Assembly: GCF_016743775.1 (NCBI RefSeq)
Contig: NZ_JAEQMY010000028.1
Location: 1-59,905, forward strand
DNA from: Microvirga aerilata
GTDB taxonomy: Bacteria > Pseudomonadota > Alphaproteobacteria > Rhizobiales > Beijerinckiaceae
Direction: 5' to 3'
Length of the DNA: 59,905 nucleotides
Shown here: one piece after another, positions 27,225-35,080 of the stretch
Numbering within the stretch: the first letter of the stretch is position 1
Layout of the letters: each line of letters starts with the position of its first letter
The notes under the pieces: model-generated
The model's database searches: none
What the model saw: only the letters and a program-made list of their open reading frames with translations
Told to the model about the DNA's origin: nothing
Position numbers and translations under genes: made by a program

Positions 27225-28172
27225 TCAGGCTCTCACGCGGGGGTCGACGATGATGTAGAGGAAGTCGACCAGAAAGTTCACGACCACGAAGCCTGCCGTC
27301 ACGACCAGGATGGTGGCTTGGATCAGGGGGTAGTTGCGCTCGGCGATGGCGCCGAGGATCAGGCGGCCGAGACCCGGGATGGCGAAAACCTGCTCGACCA
27401 CGATGGCGCCGCCGAGAAGATAGCCTGTCATGATGCCGACGCTGGTGAGAAACGGGATCAAAGCATTGCGCAGGGCATGCTTGTAGACGACCTTCCGCTC
27501 GGCCAGACCCTTGGCCCGCGCGGTGCGGATGTAATCCTGGCCCAGGGCATCGAGCATGGCCGAGCGCACGAGGCGCGAGAGATTGGCGAGGATCGGCAGC
27601 GCCAAGGCGAAGGCGGGCAGCATCATGCGCTGCAGATTGCCGAGGGGGTCGTCCGAGAACGGCACGTAGCCCAGGGAAGCAAAGCCCGGCGCCCATGCGG
27701 AGAGAAGAAGGATCAGCACGATCCCGAGCCAGAACGACGGGATCGTCAGGCCCGCGATGGCGGTCACGCGCATCGCCACATCCGCAGCGCCGCCGCGTGT
27801 CTGCGCCATGAGGCAGCCGACGGGAACCGCCAGAACCGCGCCGATAAGGAGGGACAGGAACGTCAGTTCCAAGGTCGGCCACAGGTGCAGGAGGATCTCG
27901 GCTGCAACGGGCCGTCCCGTCCAGAGGGACGTGCCGAAATCGCCGCGCAGGGCCGAGCCTGCCCAGAGCAGGTATTGCTCGACGATGGGCCGGTCGAGCC
28001 CGACGCGGCGGTTGAGCTCCGCCATGCGCTCGGGCGTGATCTCCGTATTCGCCCCCAGCATGATCGCCACCGCATCGCCGGGGATCAGCCGGATCATCAG
28101 GAACACGATGACCGATACGCCGAAGAGGACGATGACCAGATCGATGAGGCGCGCGAGCAGGACTCGGTTCAT
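27225..28172 (-). CDS. ABC transporter permease, DppB/OppB type
   Basis: A 315-residue permease. It shows the family N-terminus LIVLFGVSVIVFLMIRLIPGD-like pattern, the coupling loop IRTARAKGLAERKVVYKHALRNALIP and the C-terminal FVVVNFLVDFLYIIVDPRVR typical of DppB. It forms a heterodimer with the adjacent DppC-type protein. The surrounding anmK, murQ and nagA genes suggest that murein peptides or muropeptides are the cargo, in a lineage where ABC importers can replace the AmpG permease. Confidence 0.92.
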   Translation of the reverse strand: MNRVLLARLIDLVIVLFGVSVIVFLMIRLIPGDAVAIMLGANTEITPERMAELNRRVGLDRPIVEQYLLWAGSALRGDFGTSLWTGRPVAAEILLHLWPTLELTFLSLLIGAVLAVPVGCLMAQTRGGAADVAMRVTAIAGLTIPSFWLGIVLILLLSAWAPGFASLGYVPFSDDPLGNLQRMMLPAFALALPILANLSRLVRSAMLDALGQDYIRTARAKGLAERKVVYKHALRNALIPFLTSVGIMTGYLLGGAIVVEQVFAIPGLGRLILGAIAERNYPLIQATILVVTAGFVVVNFLVDFLYIIVDPRVRA

Positions 28173-28202
28173 GCGAAACAGGCTCTCCGAAATGAAAAGC
28201 CC

Positions 28203-28224
28203 CGGCGCTGCGAGAACAGCGCCG
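28203..28224. other. Intercistronic hairpin after the peptide-binding-protein gene
   Basis: CGGCGCTG and CAGCGCCG form a perfect 8-base stem with a 6-base loop in the 68-base gap between the binding-protein and DppB-type genes. It occupies the same position as the hairpin at 19331-19360 in the sugar importer and probably has the same differential-expression role. Confidence 0.6.
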
Positions 28225-28240
28225 AGGCGGCGGGCGTCGG

Positions 28241-29740
28241 TTAGTAGGATGCGTTGCGCAGGGCCCGAAGCGAGCGGTTCGGCATGACCTCGTAACCCTG
28301 CAGCTTGCTGTTCATGGCCGAAAACAGGGTGCCGTAGGTCAGGTGCGCGGCGGGACCCGAGCAGGCGAGCTTCTGCTGCACCTTGTCATAGGCCGCCTTG
28401 CGGGCGGCTTGGTCCTGCAGGGTGCGCGCCTGGTCGAGAAGACCATCGACCTCCGGGTCCGAATACTTGAACACGTTGGTCGAGCCGCCGGTGCGGAAGG
28501 TGCGGTAGAAATACTCGTCCGGATCGGGCTGGCCCGCATTGAGGGAGGCGAACATGTCGAAGTTGCTGTTGCGCCAATCCTGGATGAACTGGCCCTGCTC
28601 CTGGTTGACCAGCTCGACCTTGAAGCCAGCCTTGTTCAGCTGCTCCTGCACCACCTGGGCGATGTCCTTGATGTCCTGGCGCGGCAGAACCTTCATGGAG
28701 ACGGCAACCGGGGTGGAGACGCCCGCTTCCTTCAACAGGGCTTGGGCCTTGGCGGGGTCGTGCGTGTAGCAGGCGAACTGCTTCACATCGAGCGCCCAGG
28801 ATTTCAGAGCCGGCGAGAGCGGGCCGCCCGGCACGCCGGCGCCGAAGAGGGCGGCGTCCACGATCTCCTGGCGGTTGATCGCGTAGTTGACCGCCTCGCG
28901 CACCTTCGGGTTGTCGAAGGGGGGCTTCGACACGTTCATGCCGATGAGCGTGTAGGCGAGGTCCATGGTCTCGGCGAGCTTCACGTTCGGCTTGCCCTTG
29001 AGCTGCAAGGCCGTGGCCGCGTCGATGTTGGGCAGCATTGCGTACTGCCCGTTGCTCAGGCCCACCTGACGGGTGGCCGATTCAGGCACGATGTTGAACT
29101 TGAGGCCCGACAGCTTCGGCAGGCCCTTCTCCCAATAAGCTTCGTTCTTGGTGAGAAGAATGAAGCCGTTCGGCTGCCATTCCTGGAACTTGAACGGGCC
29201 CGTGCCGACCGGCGTCTTCTGCAGGGCGTCCTTGTTCGCCTCCATGGCGCTCGGCACGATGGCGATGGTGGCAAGGGAACTCAGAAGGGCCGCGGACGGC
29301 TCCTTGAGCTTCAGCTCGACGGTCTGGGGATCGACCGCGCTGGCGCTCTCCACGGCCGAGAGGCGGCTTGCCAGCGGTGAGGCGATGTCCTTGCTCTGCA
29401 GGCGCTTGATCGAGGACACCACATCCTCGGCATTCATGTCCGAGCCGTCATGGAATTTCACGCCTGAGCGCAGCTTGAACGTATAGGTCTTGCCATCCTG
29501 CGAAATGGACCAGGACTCCGCGAGACTGGGAACGGTCTTGAGATCCTTGTCGATGGCGGTGAGGCCCTCGTAGATATTGCCGTTCACCACCATGAAGCTC
29601 GGGAAAGCGGTGATGAGATGCGGATCGAGTCCGGTGGGGCTTGCATCCGCCCCGATCTCCAGAACCTGAGCCGAGGCGGAGGCCATTGCCGCCACCATGA
29701 AACCTGCGCCCATTGCACTGCGCAGTGCTGACCTGACCAT
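28241..29740 (-). CDS. ABC transporter substrate-binding protein, peptide/opine family (SBP_bac_5)
   Basis: A 499-residue periplasmic protein. A signal peptide runs from MVRSALRSAMGAGFMVAA to ASASAQ. The mature protein shows family 5 text: GLDPHLITAF, VPSLAESWSISQDGKTYTFKLRSGVKFHDG, TPVGTGPFKFQEWQPNGFI and VREAVNYAINRQEIVDAALFG. It delivers ligand to the DppBC-type permeases. A good promoter (29772-29800) lies upstream on its strand. Clustering with anmK, murQ and nagA makes murein peptides or anhydro-muropeptides the best guess for ligand; ordinary dipeptides cannot be excluded. Confidence 0.9.
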   Translation of the reverse strand: MVRSALRSAMGAGFMVAAMASASAQVLEIGADASPTGLDPHLITAFPSFMVVNGNIYEGLTAIDKDLKTVPSLAESWSISQDGKTYTFKLRSGVKFHDGSDMNAEDVVSSIKRLQSKDIASPLASRLSAVESASAVDPQTVELKLKEPSAALLSSLATIAIVPSAMEANKDALQKTPVGTGPFKFQEWQPNGFILLTKNEAYWEKGLPKLSGLKFNIVPESATRQVGLSNGQYAMLPNIDAATALQLKGKPNVKLAETMDLAYTLIGMNVSKPPFDNPKVREAVNYAINRQEIVDAALFGAGVPGGPLSPALKSWALDVKQFACYTHDPAKAQALLKEAGVSTPVAVSMKVLPRQDIKDIAQVVQEQLNKAGFKVELVNQEQGQFIQDWRNSNFDMFASLNAGQPDPDEYFYRTFRTGGSTNVFKYSDPEVDGLLDQARTLQDQAARKAAYDKVQQKLACSGPAAHLTYGTLFSAMNSKLQGYEVMPNRSLRALRNASY

Positions 29741-29771
29741 GCGTCATTTCTCCCTTGGAAGCCGCAGGGGA

Positions 29772-29800
29772 TTTATAGGCCATCGCCGCGGACCTGTCAT
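29772..29800 (-). promoter_or_regulatory. Candidate sigma-70 promoter for the peptide-type importer
   Basis: On the minus strand ATGACA (29800-29795), a 17-base spacer and TATAAA (29777-29772) make a strong housekeeping-type promoter 32 bases before the binding-protein ATG. Confidence 0.55.
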
Positions 29801-29810
29801 GGTCCAATCT

Positions 29811-29831
29811 CATACCACTCTGGACCAGTTC
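29811..29831 (-). promoter_or_regulatory. Candidate operator shared with murQ (GAACTGGTCC...TGGTATG)
   Basis: The minus strand reads GAACTGGTCC, four bases, TGGTATG. The sequence in front of murQ reads GAACTGGTCC, five bases, TGGTCTG. The element lies between the divergent importer and anmK operons, so one regulator could control both. TGGTCT-type half-sites are typical of GntR regulators of amino-sugar genes. Confidence 0.45.
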
Positions 29832-29881
29832 ATCGCCTGTGCTATGGTCCTCGAAAGAGTCGGAGCATTCTGGAGAGAACG

Positions 29882-30979
29882 ATGTCGCAGCGTCCCCCCG
29901 TCAAAGCCATCGGCGTGATCAGCGGCACATCCATGGACGGCATCGACGTCTCCATCGTGGAAACGGACGGGGACACCGTCGTCCGGCCGGGACCGGGCCG
30001 GACCTTCTCCTATCCGGACGATCTCAGAAAGACCCTGCAAGCCCTGATTGCCGAGCCCGCTCGCGCCCAGAGCGAGCCGCTGGAGGAACTGGAGCAGGCG
30101 GTGACGGACGCGCATATCGACGCCGTGCGCCGCTTCATGGCGGAAGCCCGCATTCAGGCAAAGGATGTGAGCCTGATCGGCTTTCACGGGCAGACCGTGT
30201 ATCACCGGCCGGAAGCCCGGTTCACGCGTCAGCTCGGTCTCGGCTCCCGGGTTGCCGAGGCCCTCGGCATCGACACCGTCTACCGCTTCCGCCATGCGGA
30301 TGTGGCCTCGGGCGGCGAAGGGGCGCCCTTCGTTCCCCTTTATCATCGGGCTCTCGCAAGCGAGCTTTCGCAGCCGATCATGATCCTCAATCTCGGCGGC
30401 GTCGGAAACGTCACCTATATCGACGGCGACGTGGTGATCGCCTTCGATACCGGCCCGGCGAGCGCGCTTCTCGACGATTTCGTCTCCCGCCGGCGCGGCC
30501 TCGGCTTCGACGAGAACGGGCAGCTGGCCGCATCCGGCACGGCGGACCAGACACTCGTCGCCGCGTTCATGGGCAATCCCTTCTTCGACCGCCCTGCCCC
30601 CAAATCTCTCGACCGCCAGGATTTTCATGCGCGGGCCAAGGGCGTGGAGGCTCTGTCCGACCACGATGGCGCTGCGACCTTGGCGGAGTTCACGGTCCAG
30701 TCCGTCATCGCTTCGCTGCGCCATGTTCCGCGCGCGCCTCAGCGCTGGCTCGTTACCGGCGGCGGGCGGCGCAACGGGCATTTCATGAGGCGCCTGCACG
30801 AGGAGCTCGGCGTCGCCGTCGATTCGGTCGAAGCGGTGGGCTGGGACGGCGACTTCCTGGAGGCGCAGGCCTTCGGCTATCTGGCCGTGCGGTCCACCCT
30901 GGGGCTGCCTTTGAGCCTTCCGACAACCACCGGCGTGCCCCATCCCATGCCCGGCGGCGAACTGCACCGCGCGGCGTGA
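29882..30979 (+). CDS. anmK: Anhydro-N-acetylmuramic acid kinase
   Basis: A 365-residue AnmK. This enzyme opens the 1,6-anhydro ring of anhMurNAc and phosphorylates it to MurNAc-6-P during peptidoglycan recycling. Signatures are VISGTSMDGIDVSIVE at the N-terminus, the catalytic-base region IGFHGQTVYHRP, LNLGGVGNVTYI, FDTGPASALLDDF and VTGGGRRNGHFM. Length matches the family. The ATG is preceded by GGAGAG. It heads an operon with the beta-lactamase-fold hydrolase (8 bases downstream). murQ lies a further 100 bases on and uses the product. Confidence 0.96.
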   Translation: MSQRPPVKAIGVISGTSMDGIDVSIVETDGDTVVRPGPGRTFSYPDDLRKTLQALIAEPARAQSEPLEELEQAVTDAHIDAVRRFMAEARIQAKDVSLIGFHGQTVYHRPEARFTRQLGLGSRVAEALGIDTVYRFRHADVASGGEGAPFVPLYHRALASELSQPIMILNLGGVGNVTYIDGDVVIAFDTGPASALLDDFVSRRRGLGFDENGQLAASGTADQTLVAAFMGNPFFDRPAPKSLDRQDFHARAKGVEALSDHDGAATLAEFTVQSVIASLRHVPRAPQRWLVTGGGRRNGHFMRRLHEELGVAVDSVEAVGWDGDFLEAQAFGYLAVRSTLGLPLSLPTTTGVPHPMPGGELHRAA

Positions 30980-30986
30980 GCCTGCC

Positions 30987-32012
30987 ATGCCTCCGACAGG
31001 TTTGATCGAGCAGGCTTTTGCGCCGGCTGCGGCTTCCATCGAGGCCGGCAACATCCCGGGCGCGGTCCTCGGCGTCGTCACGTCCGATGGCGACCGTGCC
31101 GTGCAATGGGCGGGCGCGGCACAGATCGACCCCCAGCGCGAGCCCGTTTCCCGCACGACCTGGTTCGATCTGGCGTCTCTCACCAAGGTCATCTTCACCA
31201 CGACGTGCGTTCTGCAGCTGGTGGAGGAAGGGAGGATCTCGCTCGACGATCCCCTGGTGAAAGCGATCCCGGATCTGCGCCAGTACGACATGAACGCCGC
31301 CGAGCGGCGCCTCACCTTCCGCCAGTGCCTGGCCCATCAGACGCATCTGCCCGCCGTCGAGCCGCTCTACACCTACGGCCAGGACCCCGGCACGCTGCGC
31401 GCCTTCATCCTGCAGCGCGTGTGGCAGGCAGGACCGCCCGTTTATTCCGACATCAACTACATGCTGCTCGGCATCGCCATCGAGCGCATCACGGGGCAGG
31501 CGCTGATCGACCAGCCTTTGCCTGAAGAACTATCGTTTCGTCCCGATCCGAAGCTGTGCGCCGCAACCGAGAGGGACACATGGCGCGGCCGCGTGATCCG
31601 CGGCGAGGTGCATGACGAAAACGCCTTTGCGCTCGGCGGCGCCTCGGGCCATGCGGGGCTGTTCGGCACGATCGACGGCGTGCTCGACTTTGCCCGCTCG
31701 CTCCTCGACGGCTCGGCTCTCTCGCCCGAATCCATCAAAGCCATCCGCACGCGCGAGTCGGACAAGCGCACGGTCGGCTGGGAAGCCTGCCATGCCGGCT
31801 GGCACGGCGGCGATGCCTGCTCTCCGGATGCCATCGGCCATACGGGCTTTACCGGCACCGGATTATGGGTCGATTTCGAGCGTGGGCTTGCCTGGTCCCT
31901 CCTGACGAATCGCGTTCATCCGAGCAGGCATAAGGACAGCGGGATCCTGGGGCTGCGCCGTGCAACGGGCGAGCGGGTGATCGCGTTGTTCGATGAGCAT
32001 GCGCAACTCTAA
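30987..32012 (+). CDS. Cytosolic beta-lactamase-family serine hydrolase
   Basis: A 341-residue protein of the penicillin-recognising serine hydrolase superfamily. The catalytic S-x-x-K is SLTK at residues 64-67 (FDLASLTKVIF), the tyrosine box is YSDINYMLLG and the third element is HTGFTGTG, replacing K-T-G. The N-terminus has no signal peptide or membrane anchor, so it should act in the cytoplasm, unlike ordinary beta-lactamases. It lies between anmK and murQ. A role in trimming imported muropeptides (peptidase, amidase or esterase) is therefore attractive; beta-lactamase-like YbbE genes also occur with murQ in Bacillus. Actual substrate unknown. Confidence 0.85.
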   Translation: MPPTGLIEQAFAPAAASIEAGNIPGAVLGVVTSDGDRAVQWAGAAQIDPQREPVSRTTWFDLASLTKVIFTTTCVLQLVEEGRISLDDPLVKAIPDLRQYDMNAAERRLTFRQCLAHQTHLPAVEPLYTYGQDPGTLRAFILQRVWQAGPPVYSDINYMLLGIAIERITGQALIDQPLPEELSFRPDPKLCAATERDTWRGRVIRGEVHDENAFALGGASGHAGLFGTIDGVLDFARSLLDGSALSPESIKAIRTRESDKRTVGWEACHAGWHGGDACSPDAIGHTGFTGTGLWVDFERGLAWSLLTNRVHPSRHKDSGILGLRRATGERVIALFDEHAQL

Positions 32013-32064
32013 GAATGCCGAGGAAAACTCGTCCGCGGGCTGCTTTCGCTCTTCTGTCGGCCAT

Positions 32065-32098
32065 TGTTGAGGTTGAGAACTGGTCCTATATTGGTCTG
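32065..32098 (+). promoter_or_regulatory. Candidate murQ promoter overlapped by a repeat operator
   Basis: TTGTTG (32065-32070), 16 bases and TATATT (32087-32092) form a plausible promoter. The shared sequence GAACTGGTCC-N5-TGGTCTG (32077-32098) covers its spacer and -10, an ideal position for repression. The TATATTGGTCT part also resembles the sequence near 20820. Confidence 0.5.
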
Positions 32099-32114
32099 GA
32101 AGAAAGTTGGCATA

Positions 32115-33005
32115 ATGGCGACAGAACATTTCAGTACCCGCTTCCAGGACCTCGACACATGGCCGAGCCTCGACGTCCTGTCCGCCTTCTATGAGGGACA
32201 GCTCTCCGCCGTTGCGGCCGTGAGGCCCTCGCTTCCCGCCATCGCGGCGGCGGCCGAAGAAGCGGTCGGGCGCCTGCGCCGCGGCGGACGGCTCGTCTAT
32301 GCGGGAGCCGGCACATCGGGCCGCATCGGCGTTCAGGACGGCACCGAGCTGCCGCCCACCTTCAACTGGCCCGACGACCGGGTGGTCTATCTCATCGCCG
32401 GCGGCGTGGGCGCCATCATGCAGGCGGTCGAAAACGCCGAGGATTCCGTAGAGGAAGGCGTCGAGGGCATTCGCAAGAACGATATCGGGCCCAACGACGT
32501 GGTGATCGGCGTTGCGGCCAGCGGCCGGACTCCGTTCACGATTGCGGCCCTGAAGGAAGCGGCGGCCCGAGGCGCGCAGACCATCGGCATCTCCAACAAT
32601 CCGGACGCGCCGATCCTCGAGGCCTGCTCCCATCCGATCCTGGCCGATACGGGCGAGGAGGTCATTGCCGGCTCGACCCGCATGAAGGCGGGCACGGCGC
32701 AGAAGATCATCCTCAATCTGCTCTCCAGCCTGATCATGGTGCGCCTGGACCGGGTCTATCGCGGTCTCATGGTCAATATGCGGGCCACGAACGCCAAGCT
32801 GCGCAACCGCAGCGAGATCATGGTGATGCAGATCACCGATTGCGACGAGGGCACGGCAGCGGACGCGATCCTGCAGGCCGGCGGCGACCTGAAGACCGCC
32901 GTTCTCATCGCCATGGGCGCAATCCCATCGGAGGCGCAAGGCGCGCTCGAGCGCAGCGACGGCAATCTGCGCAAAGCCCTGGCGGACTTCTCCAAGTCGG
33001 AATAA
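32115..33005 (+). CDS. murQ: N-acetylmuramic acid 6-phosphate etherase
   Basis: A 296-residue SIS-fold etherase that cleaves the D-lactyl ether of MurNAc-6-P, yielding GlcNAc-6-P. Signatures are YAGAGTSGRIGVQDGTELPPTFNWP, the conserved ENAEDSVEEG stretch, VVIGVAASGRTPFTIAAL and EVIAGSTRMKAGTAQKIILNLL. The start at 32115 matches the family; upstream in-frame residues overlap the promoter. GlcNAc-6-P then goes to NagA, joining the murein and GlcNAc branches of the cluster. Confidence 0.96.
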   Translation: MATEHFSTRFQDLDTWPSLDVLSAFYEGQLSAVAAVRPSLPAIAAAAEEAVGRLRRGGRLVYAGAGTSGRIGVQDGTELPPTFNWPDDRVVYLIAGGVGAIMQAVENAEDSVEEGVEGIRKNDIGPNDVVIGVAASGRTPFTIAALKEAAARGAQTIGISNNPDAPILEACSHPILADTGEEVIAGSTRMKAGTAQKIILNLLSSLIMVRLDRVYRGLMVNMRATNAKLRNRSEIMVMQITDCDEGTAADAILQAGGDLKTAVLIAMGAIPSEAQGALERSDGNLRKALADFSKSE

Positions 33006-33050
33006 GAGCAGCGGCCAGGCAGCTGGCTAGAAACAAGAAGGCAGGATGTC

Positions 33051-33959
33051 ATGGGGCTGGGGCTTGGCATCGACGCGGGCGGAACCGCCACGCGCTGGCG
33101 GCTGGCGGATGGGAGCGGCCACTGCATCGCCCAGGGCTCCGTGGCTCCCCTGACGGGCCATCTTTTCTCGGCCGCGGCGGAAGAGCGGGCCCGGCAGATC
33201 GTCATCGAGATGGCTCAAGCGGTGCTCAAGACCGGCAGGCCGCTCGGCATCGTCGCCGGCATCACGGGGCTCACCCGCGACACCCCCGCCGAGGCGACCA
33301 TGCGGGCCCTGTTCGCGCAAACCTTCGAGCTGCCCCAGGACCGGGTCTTCGTGGCGGAAGACATGTGGATCGCCTATCTCGCCTATTTCGCCCTCGGCGA
33401 GGGCATCCTCGTCTACAGCGGCACGGGCTCCATCGGCTATTATCTGTCCGAGACCAAGGACGTGATCCGGGTCGGCGGGCGCGGCAACCTCATCGACGAC
33501 GGCGGTTCCGGCTTCTGGATCGCCCGGGAGGCCCTGAAGGCCGTTCTGCGGGCGGAGGAGGAAAGCCCCGGCGAGGGCTGGACCACCACCCTTGGCACCT
33601 GCCTGGCGGGTGCGCTCGGCGGCACGGACTGGAACGTGGTGCGCTCCTTCGTCTATGGCGGCGACCGGGGCAAGATCGGCTCGCTGGCCCGCGCCGTGGG
33701 CGAGGCCGCGGGAGCCGACGACAAGACCGCCCTTCGGATCTTGCGGGAAGCCGGGGGAGAGCTTGCCCGCCTCGCCAATTCCCTCATCAAGCGCCTCGGC
33801 CCCCGGCCCGTTGCGCTGGTGGGCGGGAGCACGCGCCTGCATCCGGTCCTGTCCAACGGTTTCCGGCAGGATCTGGCGGCGCCGGTCGAGTTCATCGCCA
33901 CCGATCTGGACGCGGCGCTGACCGCCGCGCGCCTCGCCGCCACGCTCCATAGGGCTTGA
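33051..33959 (+). CDS. BadF/BadG-type sugar kinase, second copy
   Basis: A 302-residue ASKHA-fold kinase opening GLGLGIDAGGTATRWRLAD, with VYSGTGSIGYYL (phosphate-2), VGGRGNLIDDGGSGFWIARE and PVALVGGSTRLHPVL. It is clearly diverged from the kinase at 21035, so it is not a recent duplication. Position directly after murQ suggests a murein-derived sugar such as GlcNAc, GlcN or MurNAc released in the cytoplasm. Specificity cannot be read from the sequence. Confidence 0.8.
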   Translation: MGLGLGIDAGGTATRWRLADGSGHCIAQGSVAPLTGHLFSAAAEERARQIVIEMAQAVLKTGRPLGIVAGITGLTRDTPAEATMRALFAQTFELPQDRVFVAEDMWIAYLAYFALGEGILVYSGTGSIGYYLSETKDVIRVGGRGNLIDDGGSGFWIAREALKAVLRAEEESPGEGWTTTLGTCLAGALGGTDWNVVRSFVYGGDRGKIGSLARAVGEAAGADDKTALRILREAGGELARLANSLIKRLGPRPVALVGGSTRLHPVLSNGFRQDLAAPVEFIATDLDAALTAARLAATLHRA

Positions 33960-34072
33960 CCTTTCGTCAAGCTTGGCAGATCCCGAAACCGGGCCGGGAA
34001 TGACTTGCGCAATCGGCCCCTCTCGTCCAAGACTTCAGCGGCGAAACCAGATCCAAGACGATAGTTTTAGCG

Positions 34073-35014
34073 ATGCATGCTCTCTTCGTAGGCCAGACCT
34101 ATATCGACGTGACGTTCCTGACGGACGAGATTCCGACCGGCGACGAGAAGACCGTGGCGCGGGACTATGCGATCTCGTTCGGCGGAAACGCGGTGACGGC
34201 CGCCTTCGCCTGCGCCAAGCTGGGTCTGCCCCCGGATCTTCTGACCTCGATCGCCGACGACTGGCTCGGCCGCATGTTCATCGACATGGCGGCGAAGTAC
34301 GGCATCTCGGTGCACCACCGGAAAGTGGCCGAGTCCTCCCTGTCCTTCATCATGCCGCATGGGGGCAAGCGCGCCATCGTGCGCTGCCGCGACGATCATT
34401 ACCTGCATCCGGTGCCGCCCCTGAACCTTCAGGGCTGCAAGGCCCTGCACCTCGACGGCCACCAGGCGGACGCCGCCATGCACTACGCCAAGGCCTGCCG
34501 CGAGGCCGGCATCCTCACCTCCCTCGACGGCGGGGGCCTGCGCTCCAACACCCATGAGCTCCTGGAGTTCATCGATGTGGCCATCGTGGCCGAACGCCTG
34601 TGCGAGCAGATGAACCTGACGCCGGCCGGGATGCTCGCCTACCTCAAGAGCCGCGGCTGCAAGATCGGCGGCGTGACCTTGGGCGAGCGCGGCCTCGTCT
34701 GGTACGACGAGACCGGCCAGGAGGGCGTTCTGCCGGCCCTCGACGTTCCGTTCGAGAAGGTGGTGGACACCAACGGCGCCGGCGACATCTTCCACGGATC
34801 CTATGTCTACTCCGCCATGGCGCGGCCCGAGTTGCCCTGGCGCGAGCACTTCATCTTCGCCCGCGGGGCCTCCTCCCACGCCATTCAGCACCTCGGCAAC
34901 GAGGCGAGCCTGCCGACCGCCGACGATATCGCCCGGGTGCAGGCGCTGTTCCCCGAAAAGGCGCCCTCTGCCTCGGGTTCCTCCGAGAAAACAGATCTGG
35001 CAAAAGCCGGCTAA
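34073..35014 (+). CDS. PfkB-family carbohydrate kinase
   Basis: A 313-residue ribokinase-like kinase. It has the N-terminal FGGNAVTAAFACAKLG (PfkB signature 1) and the catalytic VDTNGAGDIFHGSYVYS (signature 2, Asp as base). The sequence is closer to sugar kinases of unassigned substrate than to FruK or ribokinase. It follows the second BadF kinase after 113 bases on the same strand and may belong to the murein-sugar operon, making three sugar kinases in this cluster besides AnmK. A C-terminal Ser/Lys-rich tail of about 25 residues lies beyond the usual fold. Confidence 0.83.
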   Translation: MHALFVGQTYIDVTFLTDEIPTGDEKTVARDYAISFGGNAVTAAFACAKLGLPPDLLTSIADDWLGRMFIDMAAKYGISVHHRKVAESSLSFIMPHGGKRAIVRCRDDHYLHPVPPLNLQGCKALHLDGHQADAAMHYAKACREAGILTSLDGGGLRSNTHELLEFIDVAIVAERLCEQMNLTPAGMLAYLKSRGCKIGGVTLGERGLVWYDETGQEGVLPALDVPFEKVVDTNGAGDIFHGSYVYSAMARPELPWREHFIFARGASSHAIQHLGNEASLPTADDIARVQALFPEKAPSASGSSEKTDLAKAG

Positions 35015-35080
35015 AGCTTTAACATTACATTTACCGGCTTCTCCGCCTGCCACCATCGCTCTTACCAGAAGGATACCCGC

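Noticed and set aside
25963..27882. 639-codon minus frame covering GNAT and permease genes
   Set aside because: Only the last 145 codons (GNAT) are real; the rest is an out-of-frame reading of the DppB/DppC-type genes.
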